Below, piece by piece: positions 35,340 through 43,361 of a stretch of DNA of 64,000 nucleotides. The notes below the pieces were generated by a model, which did not search any database, was not told where the DNA came from, and saw only the letters and a program-made list of their open reading frames with translations. The DNA lies in the NCBI GenBank assembly GCA_029213195.1, contig JARGNI010000014.1, positions 57,763-121,762 of the forward strand. Reading direction: 5' to 3'. The stretch's first letter is position 1. Each line of letters starts with the position of its first letter. This stretch comes from Verrucomicrobiales bacterium. GTDB lineage: Bacteria; Verrucomicrobiota; Verrucomicrobiia; Verrucomicrobiales; DEV007. The position numbers and the translations under genes are program-made.

Positions 35340-38147
35340 TCAGGTCATGGCGAGGATGAGACGCACCGAGTCGATGCGTAGCGGAGTATCGGTGAGATAC
35401 TTCTTGAGCTGCGCTTTCTCATTCTCGGCCATCTCGATTTCAGTCTCTCGAACCGGGTGCCCCATCTCCTGGAGTCGACGAAGGCGCTCGATCTCGAGAT
35501 CGTATTGCTCGGTCATTTTCTGCACCGCCTCGGCACGATATTCGTCCGCCAAGTCTTCGGATTGCTGGTTGGCAATCTCGAGGAGCGGCGGTACAGCTCC
35601 CTTGAGTGCTTTCGACTTCTCGCGAAGAAAAGTCGAGGGACCGGGCCGGCCATCACTCCGGATTCGTTCGACGGGGAAGTCCTCCGTCCGATTTCTCCCT
35701 TTCTGGTCAATGATCTGTCGAATCGGTCGCGCTGGAAGAAAGCGATCGGCATGCAGGGCATCGGGGGCGACACATTCGAGGACGGAAACACTTTCGACCA
35801 TGAGCAACTGCTCACCCGCCTTTTCGAGGCGGAAGAAAGCGGCGTTCCCGTGATCCTTGGAGAGGAAACTCTCGATCGCACTGACGACCATGGGGTGATC
35901 TTCCGAGAGGAAGGTGATGTCTTCTCGAGCAAGGGCGACATCTCGAGAAAAGGTGACCGACATGCCGTCTTCGGGAAGACCTGGAAACGCTTCGGCCGAG
36001 AAAAGATGTTCGGGGAGGAGAACATAGGAACGATCATCGAGATCCTCCACCGTCACCCCGAAATGATCGAGCAACTTGAGCATCAGGTACTCGAGTCGGG
36101 AATCTTCATCGAGATCACCGATCTGGGAAACGAGGGCCTGCCCCTGGTCACGATCGTAGGAGCTGAGTTCGAGCAAGTGGTCCCGACCCTTTTCGAGTTC
36201 CTCATCGATCTTCTTCTTGAAGGCGCGAGTTCGATCGAGGAGATCCGGGAGGGCGTCCTCCCGTTCTGCCGACGACGCAGCGATAAGACGCTCGATTTCG
36301 TCCGAAAATTCCCGGTGGATGGGTCCGGATCCGTGGAGAGTGTGCTCGAAGGCCCCGAGGCCGTTGTGATACCACATCGCCTTGAGCTCCTCGGCCGTTC
36401 CCTCGACGAACGGGACATGGATGTGGATGTCCTCGGTCTGACCGATTCGATCGAGACGACCGATCCGCTGCTCGAGAAGCCCTGGATCACTGGGAAGGTC
36501 GAAGAGGATGAGATGATGGGCGAACTGGAAGTTCCTGCCTTCCGACCCGATCTCGGAACAGATCAGGATGCGGGCTCCCATTTCTTCATCGGCAAACCAG
36601 GCGGCATTCTTGTCCCTCTGCAGGAGACTGAGTCCCTCGTGAAACATCGTCGCCTGGGCGCTGATTCGTTCCTTCAGGGAGGCTTCGATTGCCTCGACCG
36701 TTTCCCGGGAATGGGTGATGAGAAGAAATTTGGCGTCCGGTTCCTTGCGCAGCAACGCGGCCAGCCAGTCGAGCTTCATCTGGAACGCATCTTCTGGATC
36801 GACATCGAGGGGACTGAGATGGGCAATCCGGGAGGGGAAGGTGTCGAGAACGATTCGTCGATTCCGAAAGAGGACGCGTCCCGTTCCGTGGAGATCGATC
36901 AAGGAGTTGCGACAGGTTTCGCGATGAACCGGCGTATCATCCTCCTCCAGCTTGGTCGCAATCTCGTCTCCGAGGAGGTCGCGGATTTCCTTCAGGTCCG
37001 ACTTTCGCAGCTTGGTCTCTCCGTTCAGGCGATCCGCGAGGTCGGAAATCTTTCGGTACTGCTCCGACTCGTGGACGAACTCGTCGAGATCCGAGAACCG
37101 TGCGGGATCGAGAAGACGAAGTCGTGCGAAGTGCCCTTCCTGGCCGAGTTGTTCCGGGGTAGCCGTCAGGAGCAGGAGCCCGGTGGACTTCTGGGCAATT
37201 GCCTCTACCGCATCGTATTCGGGACTGGAAGATTCCACGCTCCATTCGAGATGGTGCGCCTCATCTACGATCGTGAGATCCCAGCCCCCCTCCGCAGCCT
37301 GCTCGGCACGCTTGGGATTCGAGGAAAGCCAGGAAGTCGCACAGAGGACCAGCTGGTCATCGAAAAACGGATTCTCCGGCGCTTTCTTTTCCCCATCGTC
37401 TCCGCCCTTCTCGATCGAGAGCGCTCGCTCCTCGTCAAAGATCGCAAATGACATCGCAAAGCGACGATACAGCTCGACGAACCACTGGTTCACGAGAGCA
37501 TCCGGCACGAGGATGAGAATGCGCTTTGCGCGTCCGCTGAGATGGAGCCGATGCAGGATGAGACAGGCTTCGATCGTTTTCCCAAGACCGACCTCGTCTG
37601 CGAGGAGGACACGGGGGGCCTGGCGATTGGCGACCTCTTCGGCGAGATAAAGCTGATGAGGAATCAGGGAAACCCGACCTCCGATGAGACCCCGAACATC
37701 GCGGGAACGAGCCTCCTGCTGATTCCGGATCGCCGACTGTCGCAAGCTCCAGAGCCGGGGCTCATCACTCACCCCGGAGAGAAGCCGCTGCTCCGGGCGC
37801 TGCACGTTCATCGTGTCAGACAGACCGCTCTCGGGCAGTTCTTTCCCTTCGGAATCAACGTAAATGAGACACTTGTTCTCTTCTCGCACTTCACTCACGG
37901 AGAAGGAATTTCCTTCCTGATCTTTCACCGTATCGCCGGGCTCGAAGGCGACCCGTCGCAGCGGTGCATTGCGCGCCGCATAGGAAAGGGTCTCATTTAC
38001 GGCAGGATAGAAAGCCTGCACGATGGTGGAATCGCACTTCAGGATGAGCGCGAGACCATATTCGGTTTGGGTTTCACTGACCCAGCGCTGACCGGGGGCA
38101 AACTGGGAGGGATCGGCGGTGTCCGTCTGATAACGAGAGGCTCTCAT
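35340..38147 (-). CDS. rapA: RNA polymerase-associated SNF2 ATPase RapA
   Basis: 935 residues with the RapA layout throughout. N-terminal Tudor-like domains begin FAPGQRWVSETQTEYGLALI and contain YAARNAPLRRVAFEPGD. The ATPase follows: GGRVSLIPHQLYLAEEVA, then Walker A ADEVGLGKTIEA and DEAH box VDEAHHLEW. The helicase C lobe has CSEIGSEGRNFQFAHHL and GRLDRIGQ. A long C-terminal part follows. In gammaproteobacteria RapA recycles stalled RNA polymerase. The ATG at 38147 is used; the frame opens three bases earlier at a TTG. The PA14-like gene is divergent across 192 bp. Confidence 0.93.
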   Translation of the reverse strand: MRASRYQTDTADPSQFAPGQRWVSETQTEYGLALILKCDSTIVQAFYPAVNETLSYAARNAPLRRVAFEPGDTVKDQEGNSFSVSEVREENKCLIYVDSEGKELPESGLSDTMNVQRPEQRLLSGVSDEPRLWSLRQSAIRNQQEARSRDVRGLIGGRVSLIPHQLYLAEEVANRQAPRVLLADEVGLGKTIEACLILHRLHLSGRAKRILILVPDALVNQWFVELYRRFAMSFAIFDEERALSIEKGGDDGEKKAPENPFFDDQLVLCATSWLSSNPKRAEQAAEGGWDLTIVDEAHHLEWSVESSSPEYDAVEAIAQKSTGLLLLTATPEQLGQEGHFARLRLLDPARFSDLDEFVHESEQYRKISDLADRLNGETKLRKSDLKEIRDLLGDEIATKLEEDDTPVHRETCRNSLIDLHGTGRVLFRNRRIVLDTFPSRIAHLSPLDVDPEDAFQMKLDWLAALLRKEPDAKFLLITHSRETVEAIEASLKERISAQATMFHEGLSLLQRDKNAAWFADEEMGARILICSEIGSEGRNFQFAHHLILFDLPSDPGLLEQRIGRLDRIGQTEDIHIHVPFVEGTAEELKAMWYHNGLGAFEHTLHGSGPIHREFSDEIERLIAASSAEREDALPDLLDRTRAFKKKIDEELEKGRDHLLELSSYDRDQGQALVSQIGDLDEDSRLEYLMLKLLDHFGVTVEDLDDRSYVLLPEHLFSAEAFPGLPEDGMSVTFSRDVALAREDITFLSEDHPMVVSAIESFLSKDHGNAAFFRLEKAGEQLLMVESVSVLECVAPDALHADRFLPARPIRQIIDQKGRNRTEDFPVERIRSDGRPGPSTFLREKSKALKGAVPPLLEIANQQSEDLADEYRAEAVQKMTEQYDLEIERLRRLQEMGHPVRETEIEMAENEKAQLKKYLTDTPLRIDSVRLILAMT

Positions 38148-38339
38148 CAATTTGTATGGGCAGGGATTTTAGCCCGTTTCCTCCATTGCGCCACCTTTCG
38201 GAAGAGGAATTTCTTGGATTCATATGCGAGCTCCCCTTTTCTCGTCGATGCGCTGTCTCAGGTGAGCGCAAATTCGTCGCAATGATGAATTGCAGTCAGG
38301 TCCCTTCTTTGTCTAGATTCCGATAACGCCCTGACTGTA

Positions 38340-39941
38340 ATGGACTCTCTCGAACTCTCTCTTCGCTCCACCCTGGAAGAGCACCCCGAAAACTGGTCCG
38401 TTCGTTTTCTCATCATCGACCAGATGCTCACCCGTGGCGCCCAGGATGAAGCCGCCCAGCTTGCCCTCTCCGCTCCGCACCCCCCCGAGACGGAAACCGA
38501 CCTCCATCGCGTCGTCGAGATCGCCGGAGTCTCCGCGCTTCCCGTCGTCTCCGCTTTTGTCCTGCAGAATCCGGACAATCAATACGGACATGAACTTCTC
38601 GGTTCACTCCACGAAATGACTGGGGCCACCGATACGGCAGAGGCCCACCGCCGAGTTCAGGAATCCCTGCAAGCCACGTCCGTCCCTCAATCCGAGACCG
38701 AGCAGCCGCCCAGCCTCCCCGAACAACCGTTCCACGAAGCTCCCCCGATCGACATTCCTGCGCCCGAGGGAGTCCCGGGACTCGCAGCGCCTGATTTGTC
38801 CCAGCTTCCGGAGTCCTATGAAGACCAGGGCAAATCGAAGCAACGGACGGCCAAGGCTACCGCGGTCCTCGTCGCTGCCGGGGTTCATTTCGCGATCTTT
38901 CTCATTGCCGCGCTCGTCATCATCCTGCCCCGGCAGACCGACGAACCCGAGATCATCGCTGAAATCGCTCCTCCCGTGAAAAAGAAGCAGGAGATGCAGA
39001 AGAAGAACGTGGTCAAGCAGACCAAGAAAAATTCCGCTTCGGCGGCTGCCGCCGCTCCGATGGCTCAGCTGATGAGGGCCAATGCCGTCGCCAAGATCGC
39101 CTTACCAAACGTCACGAAAACGAGCCGTGGTCCCCTCGGAATCGGAGACGCCGACTTTGGCGGGGGTGGATTCGGAGGAGGTGGAGGCGGCATGGGCAAC
39201 GGACAGACCATGTTCGGAAGCTCAGGCGGAGGAGGTCTCGTCGGAAGCTTCTACGATCTCAAGCAGGATCGGAAACGCAAGCCCACCGGCATCACTGGAG
39301 CCAGCACACCGAGGTTTCATGACATCATGCGAGATGCCGCTCGGTCGAAATTCTCTACTTCCGTGCTCGGAAAATACTACAAAGCACCTTTGCAAATGAG
39401 TTACACGATTCTCGCCGTCCCCACGATGGATGCGAATGAAGGGCCGACTGCCTTCAACGTGCAGAAGGAAGTGGAGCCCAAAGCCTGGCTGGTTCATTAC
39501 ACCGGTCGGGTCGCACCTCCCAAGAGCGGAAAATGGCGATTCGTCGGTTTTTTCGATGACGCCCTCGTGGTTTTCGTGAATGGAAAGGTCGTCTTTGACG
39601 GCTCGTGGGAGCACTGCTTTCAAGAGCCCGGGGTGAGACAGAATTTCGGCGGACCGGCCCTCGCCAACGGGAAGCAAGCCGTGGCTGGAAACTGGGTCGA
39701 TCTTTCCGGTCCTTTCCGCATCGATATCCTCGTCGGAGAGCGACCCGGCGGGCAGGTGGGTGGTGCTCTCATGGTCGAGAGACAGGGAGAATCCTACAAG
39801 AAGCGTGGCGATGGAACCCCGATTCTCCCCATTTTCTCTACGATCCACCTCGACAGCAAGACCCGTAGCCGACTCCGTGACTACCCCTACGAATTCGACA
39901 AGGACGAGGCGGTCTTCAAGGTCACCTCGAGCGGATACTGA
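38340..39941 (+). CDS. Membrane protein with TonB-like anchor and PA14-like C-terminus
   Basis: 533 residues in four parts. The N-terminal 110 residues are helical and TPR-like (HPENWSVRFLIIDQML). A Pro/Glu-rich linker leads to one transmembrane helix near 180-200 (VAAGVHFAIFLIAALVIILP). After it comes a Lys/Gln stretch (PVKKKQEMQKKNVVKQ) and a Gly-rich stretch (FGGGGFGGGGGGMGNG). The C-terminus resembles a PA14 beta-barrel (YTGRVAPPKSGKWRFVGFFDDALVVFVNGKVV), a fold that often binds carbohydrate. The membrane-proximal part looks like a TonB anchor. The PA14-like region should therefore be periplasmic; partners are unknown. Confidence 0.72.
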   Translation: MDSLELSLRSTLEEHPENWSVRFLIIDQMLTRGAQDEAAQLALSAPHPPETETDLHRVVEIAGVSALPVVSAFVLQNPDNQYGHELLGSLHEMTGATDTAEAHRRVQESLQATSVPQSETEQPPSLPEQPFHEAPPIDIPAPEGVPGLAAPDLSQLPESYEDQGKSKQRTAKATAVLVAAGVHFAIFLIAALVIILPRQTDEPEIIAEIAPPVKKKQEMQKKNVVKQTKKNSASAAAAAPMAQLMRANAVAKIALPNVTKTSRGPLGIGDADFGGGGFGGGGGGMGNGQTMFGSSGGGGLVGSFYDLKQDRKRKPTGITGASTPRFHDIMRDAARSKFSTSVLGKYYKAPLQMSYTILAVPTMDANEGPTAFNVQKEVEPKAWLVHYTGRVAPPKSGKWRFVGFFDDALVVFVNGKVVFDGSWEHCFQEPGVRQNFGGPALANGKQAVAGNWVDLSGPFRIDILVGERPGGQVGGALMVERQGESYKKRGDGTPILPIFSTIHLDSKTRSRLRDYPYEFDKDEAVFKVTSSGY

Positions 39942-40169
39942 CTTTCAAGCCAGAACCCAATCGATCCAGCTTACGGGAGAAAGAGGCTCCCTCGATACAA
40001 GAGTACGCCGAGCCCAGCATCCACGAACGCTTCCGCATTTGTTGAGAAAAGGCGCTACCTTCTTGGGCTTTTTCTCGGGACACCCGACCAGAGTCCCCCA
40101 GACGTCTTGACACCTGTCGTCTCCTGATCCCTCAATAACGTGACGAATTCATCTTGCATTTACCCTTAA

Positions 40170-40184
40170 TGCGAATGAGTCTCA
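40170..40184 (+). promoter_or_regulatory. Fur-box-like operator before bfr
   Basis: TGCGAATGAGTCTCA matches the 7-1-7 Fur box TGAGAATnATTCTCA at 12 of 14 positions and ends 19 bases before the bfr ATG. Control of bfr/bfd by an iron regulator would be expected. The match is by eye. Confidence 0.45.
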
Positions 40185-40203
40185 ATACTGTTACACGACA
40201 CTT

Positions 40204-40686
40204 ATGAAAGGCGACGACGACATCATCGAGGCCCTCAACGCCGGCCTCACCATCGAACTCACGGCAATCAATCTGTACTTCATCAATGCAAAGATGTGTG
40301 CCGACTGGGGACTCCACAAACTCGCAAAGCACTTCTACGACGAATCGATCGAAGAGATGAAGCACGCCGAGGAGGTCATCGAACGCATCCTCTACTTGGA
40401 AGGCGTCCCCGAGATTGCCCGATACGACACGATCAACGTAGGTGCCACGCCCAAGGAGCAGATCGATGCGAGCTACGAACTCGAGAAAAAAGGCGTCGCC
40501 ACCTACAACGCCGCGATCGGCCTTTGCGTCGAGCGGAAGGACAACGGCACCAAGGATCTCATGGAGCGCATGGTGGTCGAGTCGGAAGAGAGCATCGACT
40601 GGGCGGAAACCCAGTATGAAACGATCAAGTTGGTTGGACTGGAGAACTACCTTGCTCAGCAAATGGGAGAAGCCCCCGAGGGTTGA
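40204..40686 (+). CDS. bfr: Bacterioferritin, heme-ligand type with altered ferroxidase site
   Basis: 160-residue four-helix subunit of the 24-mer iron store. It aligns without gaps to E. coli Bfr through residue 133. E18, Y25, E51, H54 and E94 of the di-iron centre are kept, as is the heme ligand M52 (IEEMKHAEEVIERI). Two ligands are lost: the bridging E127 is Ser and H130 is Ser (MVVESEESIDWAE). Subunits like this are known as the heme-binding alpha type in two-subunit bacterioferritins, where a second subunit supplies the ferroxidase activity. bfd follows by 20 bp and a Fur-like box precedes the gene. Confidence 0.94.
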   Translation: MKGDDDIIEALNAGLTIELTAINLYFINAKMCADWGLHKLAKHFYDESIEEMKHAEEVIERILYLEGVPEIARYDTINVGATPKEQIDASYELEKKGVATYNAAIGLCVERKDNGTKDLMERMVVESEESIDWAETQYETIKLVGLENYLAQQMGEAPEG

Positions 40687-40706
40687 TCCGAGTTCGCAGC
40701 CGAAAG

Positions 40707-41057
40707 ATGAAAGCCACGCAAGCAACCACCCCTCGGAACCCTGGTCCAGAGACCCGGCCCGAGCGGTTGCTTTGTGCGTGCAAGCAGATCACGGAATCCG
40801 AGGTCCGCGAAAGCATTGATATTCTCAAGACTCCTTCCGTCGAAGGCGTCTCCTACCTCACAGGAGCAGGCACGGGCTGCACAGCCTGCCACTGCAAGAT
40901 CGACCGTCTCATAGCCGGAAAGTCGGCCTGTGGCCCCTTCAGCCTCTGCGACGGTTGTGGTTGCTGCATGGCGATCTGCAGCTGTTCGCCCGCCGAAGCC
41001 GAGGCCTGCACCACGGCTCGCTCCTGCTCCCGGCAGGAAAGCGATTTGGCCTCGTGA
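40707..41057 (+). CDS. bfd: Bacterioferritin-associated ferredoxin with Cys-rich C-terminal extension
   Basis: [2Fe-2S] ferredoxin that reduces and releases iron held in bacterioferritin. The Bfd core spans residues 20-70: C23-A-C25-KQITESEVRESI, then C58-T-A-C61-HCKIDRLI. The usual protein is about 64 residues; this one has 116. The tail has a run rich in Cys (CDGCGCC at 81-87, then CSC and two more), so the protein has 14 Cys in all. The first 20 residues are also extra. The frame opens at a TTG inside the end of bfr; the ATG at 40707 is preferred. Its position after bfr supports the call. Confidence 0.82.
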   Translation: MKATQATTPRNPGPETRPERLLCACKQITESEVRESIDILKTPSVEGVSYLTGAGTGCTACHCKIDRLIAGKSACGPFSLCDGCGCCMAICSCSPAEAEACTTARSCSRQESDLAS

Positions 41058-41099
41058 TGGATCGGACGTAGTTTGGTTTGTTCCCTGGGGACAAATCGA

Positions 41100-41978
41100 A
41101 TGGGTCACGATCACCACCATCACCATCACGCCGGCGACAATCTCAAGATCGCCTTCTTTCTCAATCTCGGGTTCACCGTGCTCGAGATCTTCGGTGGATT
41201 CTGGACCAACAGCATCGCGATCCTCTCCGATGCCGTTCACGACCTGGGGGATTCCCTCTCGCTGGGGCTCGCCTGGTATTTCGAAAGGCTGTCCGCCAAA
41301 ACCAAGGACAGTCGCCAGACCTATGGCTACCGACGCTACCGATTGCTTGGCGGACTCATCACCGGTCTCGTGCTTCTCGCGGGTCTCGGCTTCGTTCTCT
41401 GGCATTCGGTGCAGCGGCTCTTCGAGCCCGCCGAAGTCAAGGTTTCCGGGATGATCGGCTTGGCCATTCTCGGGGTGCTCTTCAACGGAGCGGCTGTCCT
41501 GCGAGTTCGCCAAGGAAGCTCACTCACGGAGAAAATCGTCAGCTGGCATCTCATCGAGGACACCCTGGGCTGGGTCGCCGTCCTCATCGGTGCGGGGATC
41601 ATGGCGATCTGGGATCTTCCCATCGTCGATCCCCTTCTCTCGATCGGGATCTCGCTCATCATTCTCTGGAACGTAGGGAAGAGCCTCCGCCAGGTTCTCT
41701 CCGTCTTCCTCCAGACGACCCCCGAGGGGTTCGATTTGGAGGCTTTCGTCGAACGAGCGCAAGAAATCGAGGGTGTCGAGTCTCTTCATGATATCCATTG
41801 CTGGTCGATCGATGGGGAGAGCCACGTGCTTTCGGCGCATGTTGTTGGAGAGGGCGACCAAGCCTGGAGCCGGAAAATCCGCGAGGAAATCCGGGGACTT
41901 CTCGACGAAGATGTCTTCGAGAATGTCACGCTCGAGGTGGAGTCGGGACAGCAGGATTGTCCACAGGATCATTCCTGA
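41100..41978 (+). CDS. Cation diffusion facilitator (zinc-type) exporter
   Basis: 292-residue inner-membrane metal/proton antiporter. After MGHDHHHHHHAGDN comes a six-helix CDF core. The metal-site residues are in SDAVHDLGDSLSLGLAW on helix 2 (HxxxD type) and LIEDTLGWVAVLIGAG on helix 5. The C-terminal cytoplasmic domain has VESLHDIHCWSIDG. The HD/HD arrangement and His run suggest zinc or cobalt. It is 42 bp downstream of bfd on the same strand. The frame opens at 41073, but the ATG at 41100 gives the usual start. Confidence 0.93.
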   Translation: MGHDHHHHHHAGDNLKIAFFLNLGFTVLEIFGGFWTNSIAILSDAVHDLGDSLSLGLAWYFERLSAKTKDSRQTYGYRRYRLLGGLITGLVLLAGLGFVLWHSVQRLFEPAEVKVSGMIGLAILGVLFNGAAVLRVRQGSSLTEKIVSWHLIEDTLGWVAVLIGAGIMAIWDLPIVDPLLSIGISLIILWNVGKSLRQVLSVFLQTTPEGFDLEAFVERAQEIEGVESLHDIHCWSIDGESHVLSAHVVGEGDQAWSRKIREEIRGLLDEDVFENVTLEVESGQQDCPQDHS

Positions 41979-42014
41979 ATGCCTGATTTTGGATGCACAA
42001 ATCCGGCCTCATGT

Positions 42015-42040
42015 TATAATTACCATAATTTCGTGGTAAT
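42015..42040 (+). promoter_or_regulatory. TATAAT box and inverted repeat before the transglutaminase gene
   Basis: TATAAT at 42015-42020 is followed by an inverted repeat with 7-bp arms, ATTACCA (42019-42025) and TGGTAAT (42034-42040), spaced by 8 bases. The repeat overlaps the -10 hexamer and ends next to the ATG, so a bound repressor or an RNA stem at the start codon is possible. No good -35 is seen. Confidence 0.4.
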
Positions 42041-42041
42041 A

Positions 42042-43313
42042 ATGAACTTCCCTTCCCTTGAGAAATCCGTTTTCCGACTTTTCCTGATTCCTCTTTTTGC
42101 CGCAATCATCCTGCCTTCGGTCGTCGGTGCAGAGCAGCGGAAATGGTCCGACGCGAAGGGAGTCGCAGAGATCCGGGCTCAATTCGTCCGCTTCGACCAG
42201 GAGTTTGTCGTCCTGCGCACCGAACGAGATTCGGTCCTGCGGGTCCAGGAAGCGGGCCTGAGTTCTGGCGACCGGGCCTACCTCGAGTCAATTCGCGAAA
42301 AAAAGCGGCAATCCCACTTCGCCACCGAAGCGGCAGGAAATGCAGGTTGGCAGATTCGTCGTGAGTATTCACAGAAGATCCGCGGACGCTACGAACTGAA
42401 GATCGACTACCCCTCCCTCAAGGCCAAAGAGTGGGTCTGGTTCGCGGCCCGCCCTCCCCGAATCGACAGCCAAAACGTGCAATCGAACCTGTTCCCCAAC
42501 AGTCAAAGTATCACGGACAAGAGCCCGAATCGGCGATTGATGTGGAGAGCGCGATCCCAACCCGACCCCACCAGTCCGGGGAAAGGTTCGATCGCTTTCG
42601 TGGTCGGCGGCGAACTTTACTCTCGCCATCTCGTGAAATCCCCTCAATCCATCCGCCCGTATTCGACTCCGTCCTTCGCCGATCGGAAGCGATTTACCCA
42701 AGCGAGCGAAATCTACGACTTCGAGTCGAAAGAATTCCAGGCCTGGCTTCGCAAAATGGAGCTGGTCCGGGATTCGAAGAAAGAAGGGCAGATCGCCTTT
42801 GCACAGCGCGTCTTCCTCACCATTACCCGGAATTTCGACTACCTCTACGAACGAGAGATGAATCGAAAGGTTTCCCATGTCTGCCAGGTCGGGAAATCCG
42901 ATTGCGGCGGGCTTTCCAATCTCATCGTTTCCGTCCTGCGAAGCAATGGGGTCCCTGCGCGCGCCCTCGCCGGTCGATGGGCGGAATCTTCCACTCCCGG
43001 AGATACCCTGAACGGAGTCCCCTACACGCAATATCATGTGAAGGCCGAGTTCTTCGCCGAAGGCGTCGGCTGGGTGCCTCTCGACATGGCTCGCGGCGTC
43101 AGCCAGAGTTCGGACCCTGACCGGCTCGCTCACTTCGGAAAGGACAACGGCGACTTCGTAACGATGCATACCGACTACGGTCTCGTCGTCGACACGATCC
43201 ATTTCGGCACCAAGACGATCCGAATTCTCCAGGGCACCTCCTACTGGGTCGCAGGGTCAGGCGACCTCGATGGGAAAAGGCGGGAAGAGACCTGGATCGT
43301 GGATAGCATCTAA
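42042..43313 (+). CDS. Exported SHD1-domain transglutaminase-like protein
   Basis: 423 residues. A signal peptide (SVFRLFLIPLFAAIILPSVVGA) is followed by an SHD1 domain at about 31-82 (RKWSDAKGVAEIRAQFV ... LSSGDRAYLESI). The transglutaminase core near 290-355 has a catalytic Cys in KSDCGGLSNLIVSVLR, His in TQYHVKAEFF and Asp in GVGWVPLDMA. Such proteins act as cysteine peptidases or transamidases outside the cytoplasm. The frame opens at 41979, directly after the CDF stop, but the ATG at 42042 starts the signal peptide. It is convergent with the copper ATPase. Confidence 0.85.
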   Translation: MNFPSLEKSVFRLFLIPLFAAIILPSVVGAEQRKWSDAKGVAEIRAQFVRFDQEFVVLRTERDSVLRVQEAGLSSGDRAYLESIREKKRQSHFATEAAGNAGWQIRREYSQKIRGRYELKIDYPSLKAKEWVWFAARPPRIDSQNVQSNLFPNSQSITDKSPNRRLMWRARSQPDPTSPGKGSIAFVVGGELYSRHLVKSPQSIRPYSTPSFADRKRFTQASEIYDFESKEFQAWLRKMELVRDSKKEGQIAFAQRVFLTITRNFDYLYEREMNRKVSHVCQVGKSDCGGLSNLIVSVLRSNGVPARALAGRWAESSTPGDTLNGVPYTQYHVKAEFFAEGVGWVPLDMARGVSQSSDPDRLAHFGKDNGDFVTMHTDYGLVVDTIHFGTKTIRILQGTSYWVAGSGDLDGKRREETWIVDSI

Positions 43314-43361
43314 GAAACCAGCAGCCTGATCGAGTTCTCGATTCCGGACCAGGTCCCATTG

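Noticed and set aside
35457..37451. 664-codon plus-strand open frame inside rapA
   Set aside because: It is antisense to rapA, has no domain signature, and arises from the mirror of a GC-rich coding strand. Similar long mirror frames lie opposite the SNF2 gene (22818-24416) and recQ (8856-9710).
40042..40080. GAGAAAA/TTTTCTC repeat after the PA14-like gene as a terminator
   Set aside because: The loop is about 19 bases, the stem is AT-rich, and the site lies about 100 bp after the stop; too weak to call.
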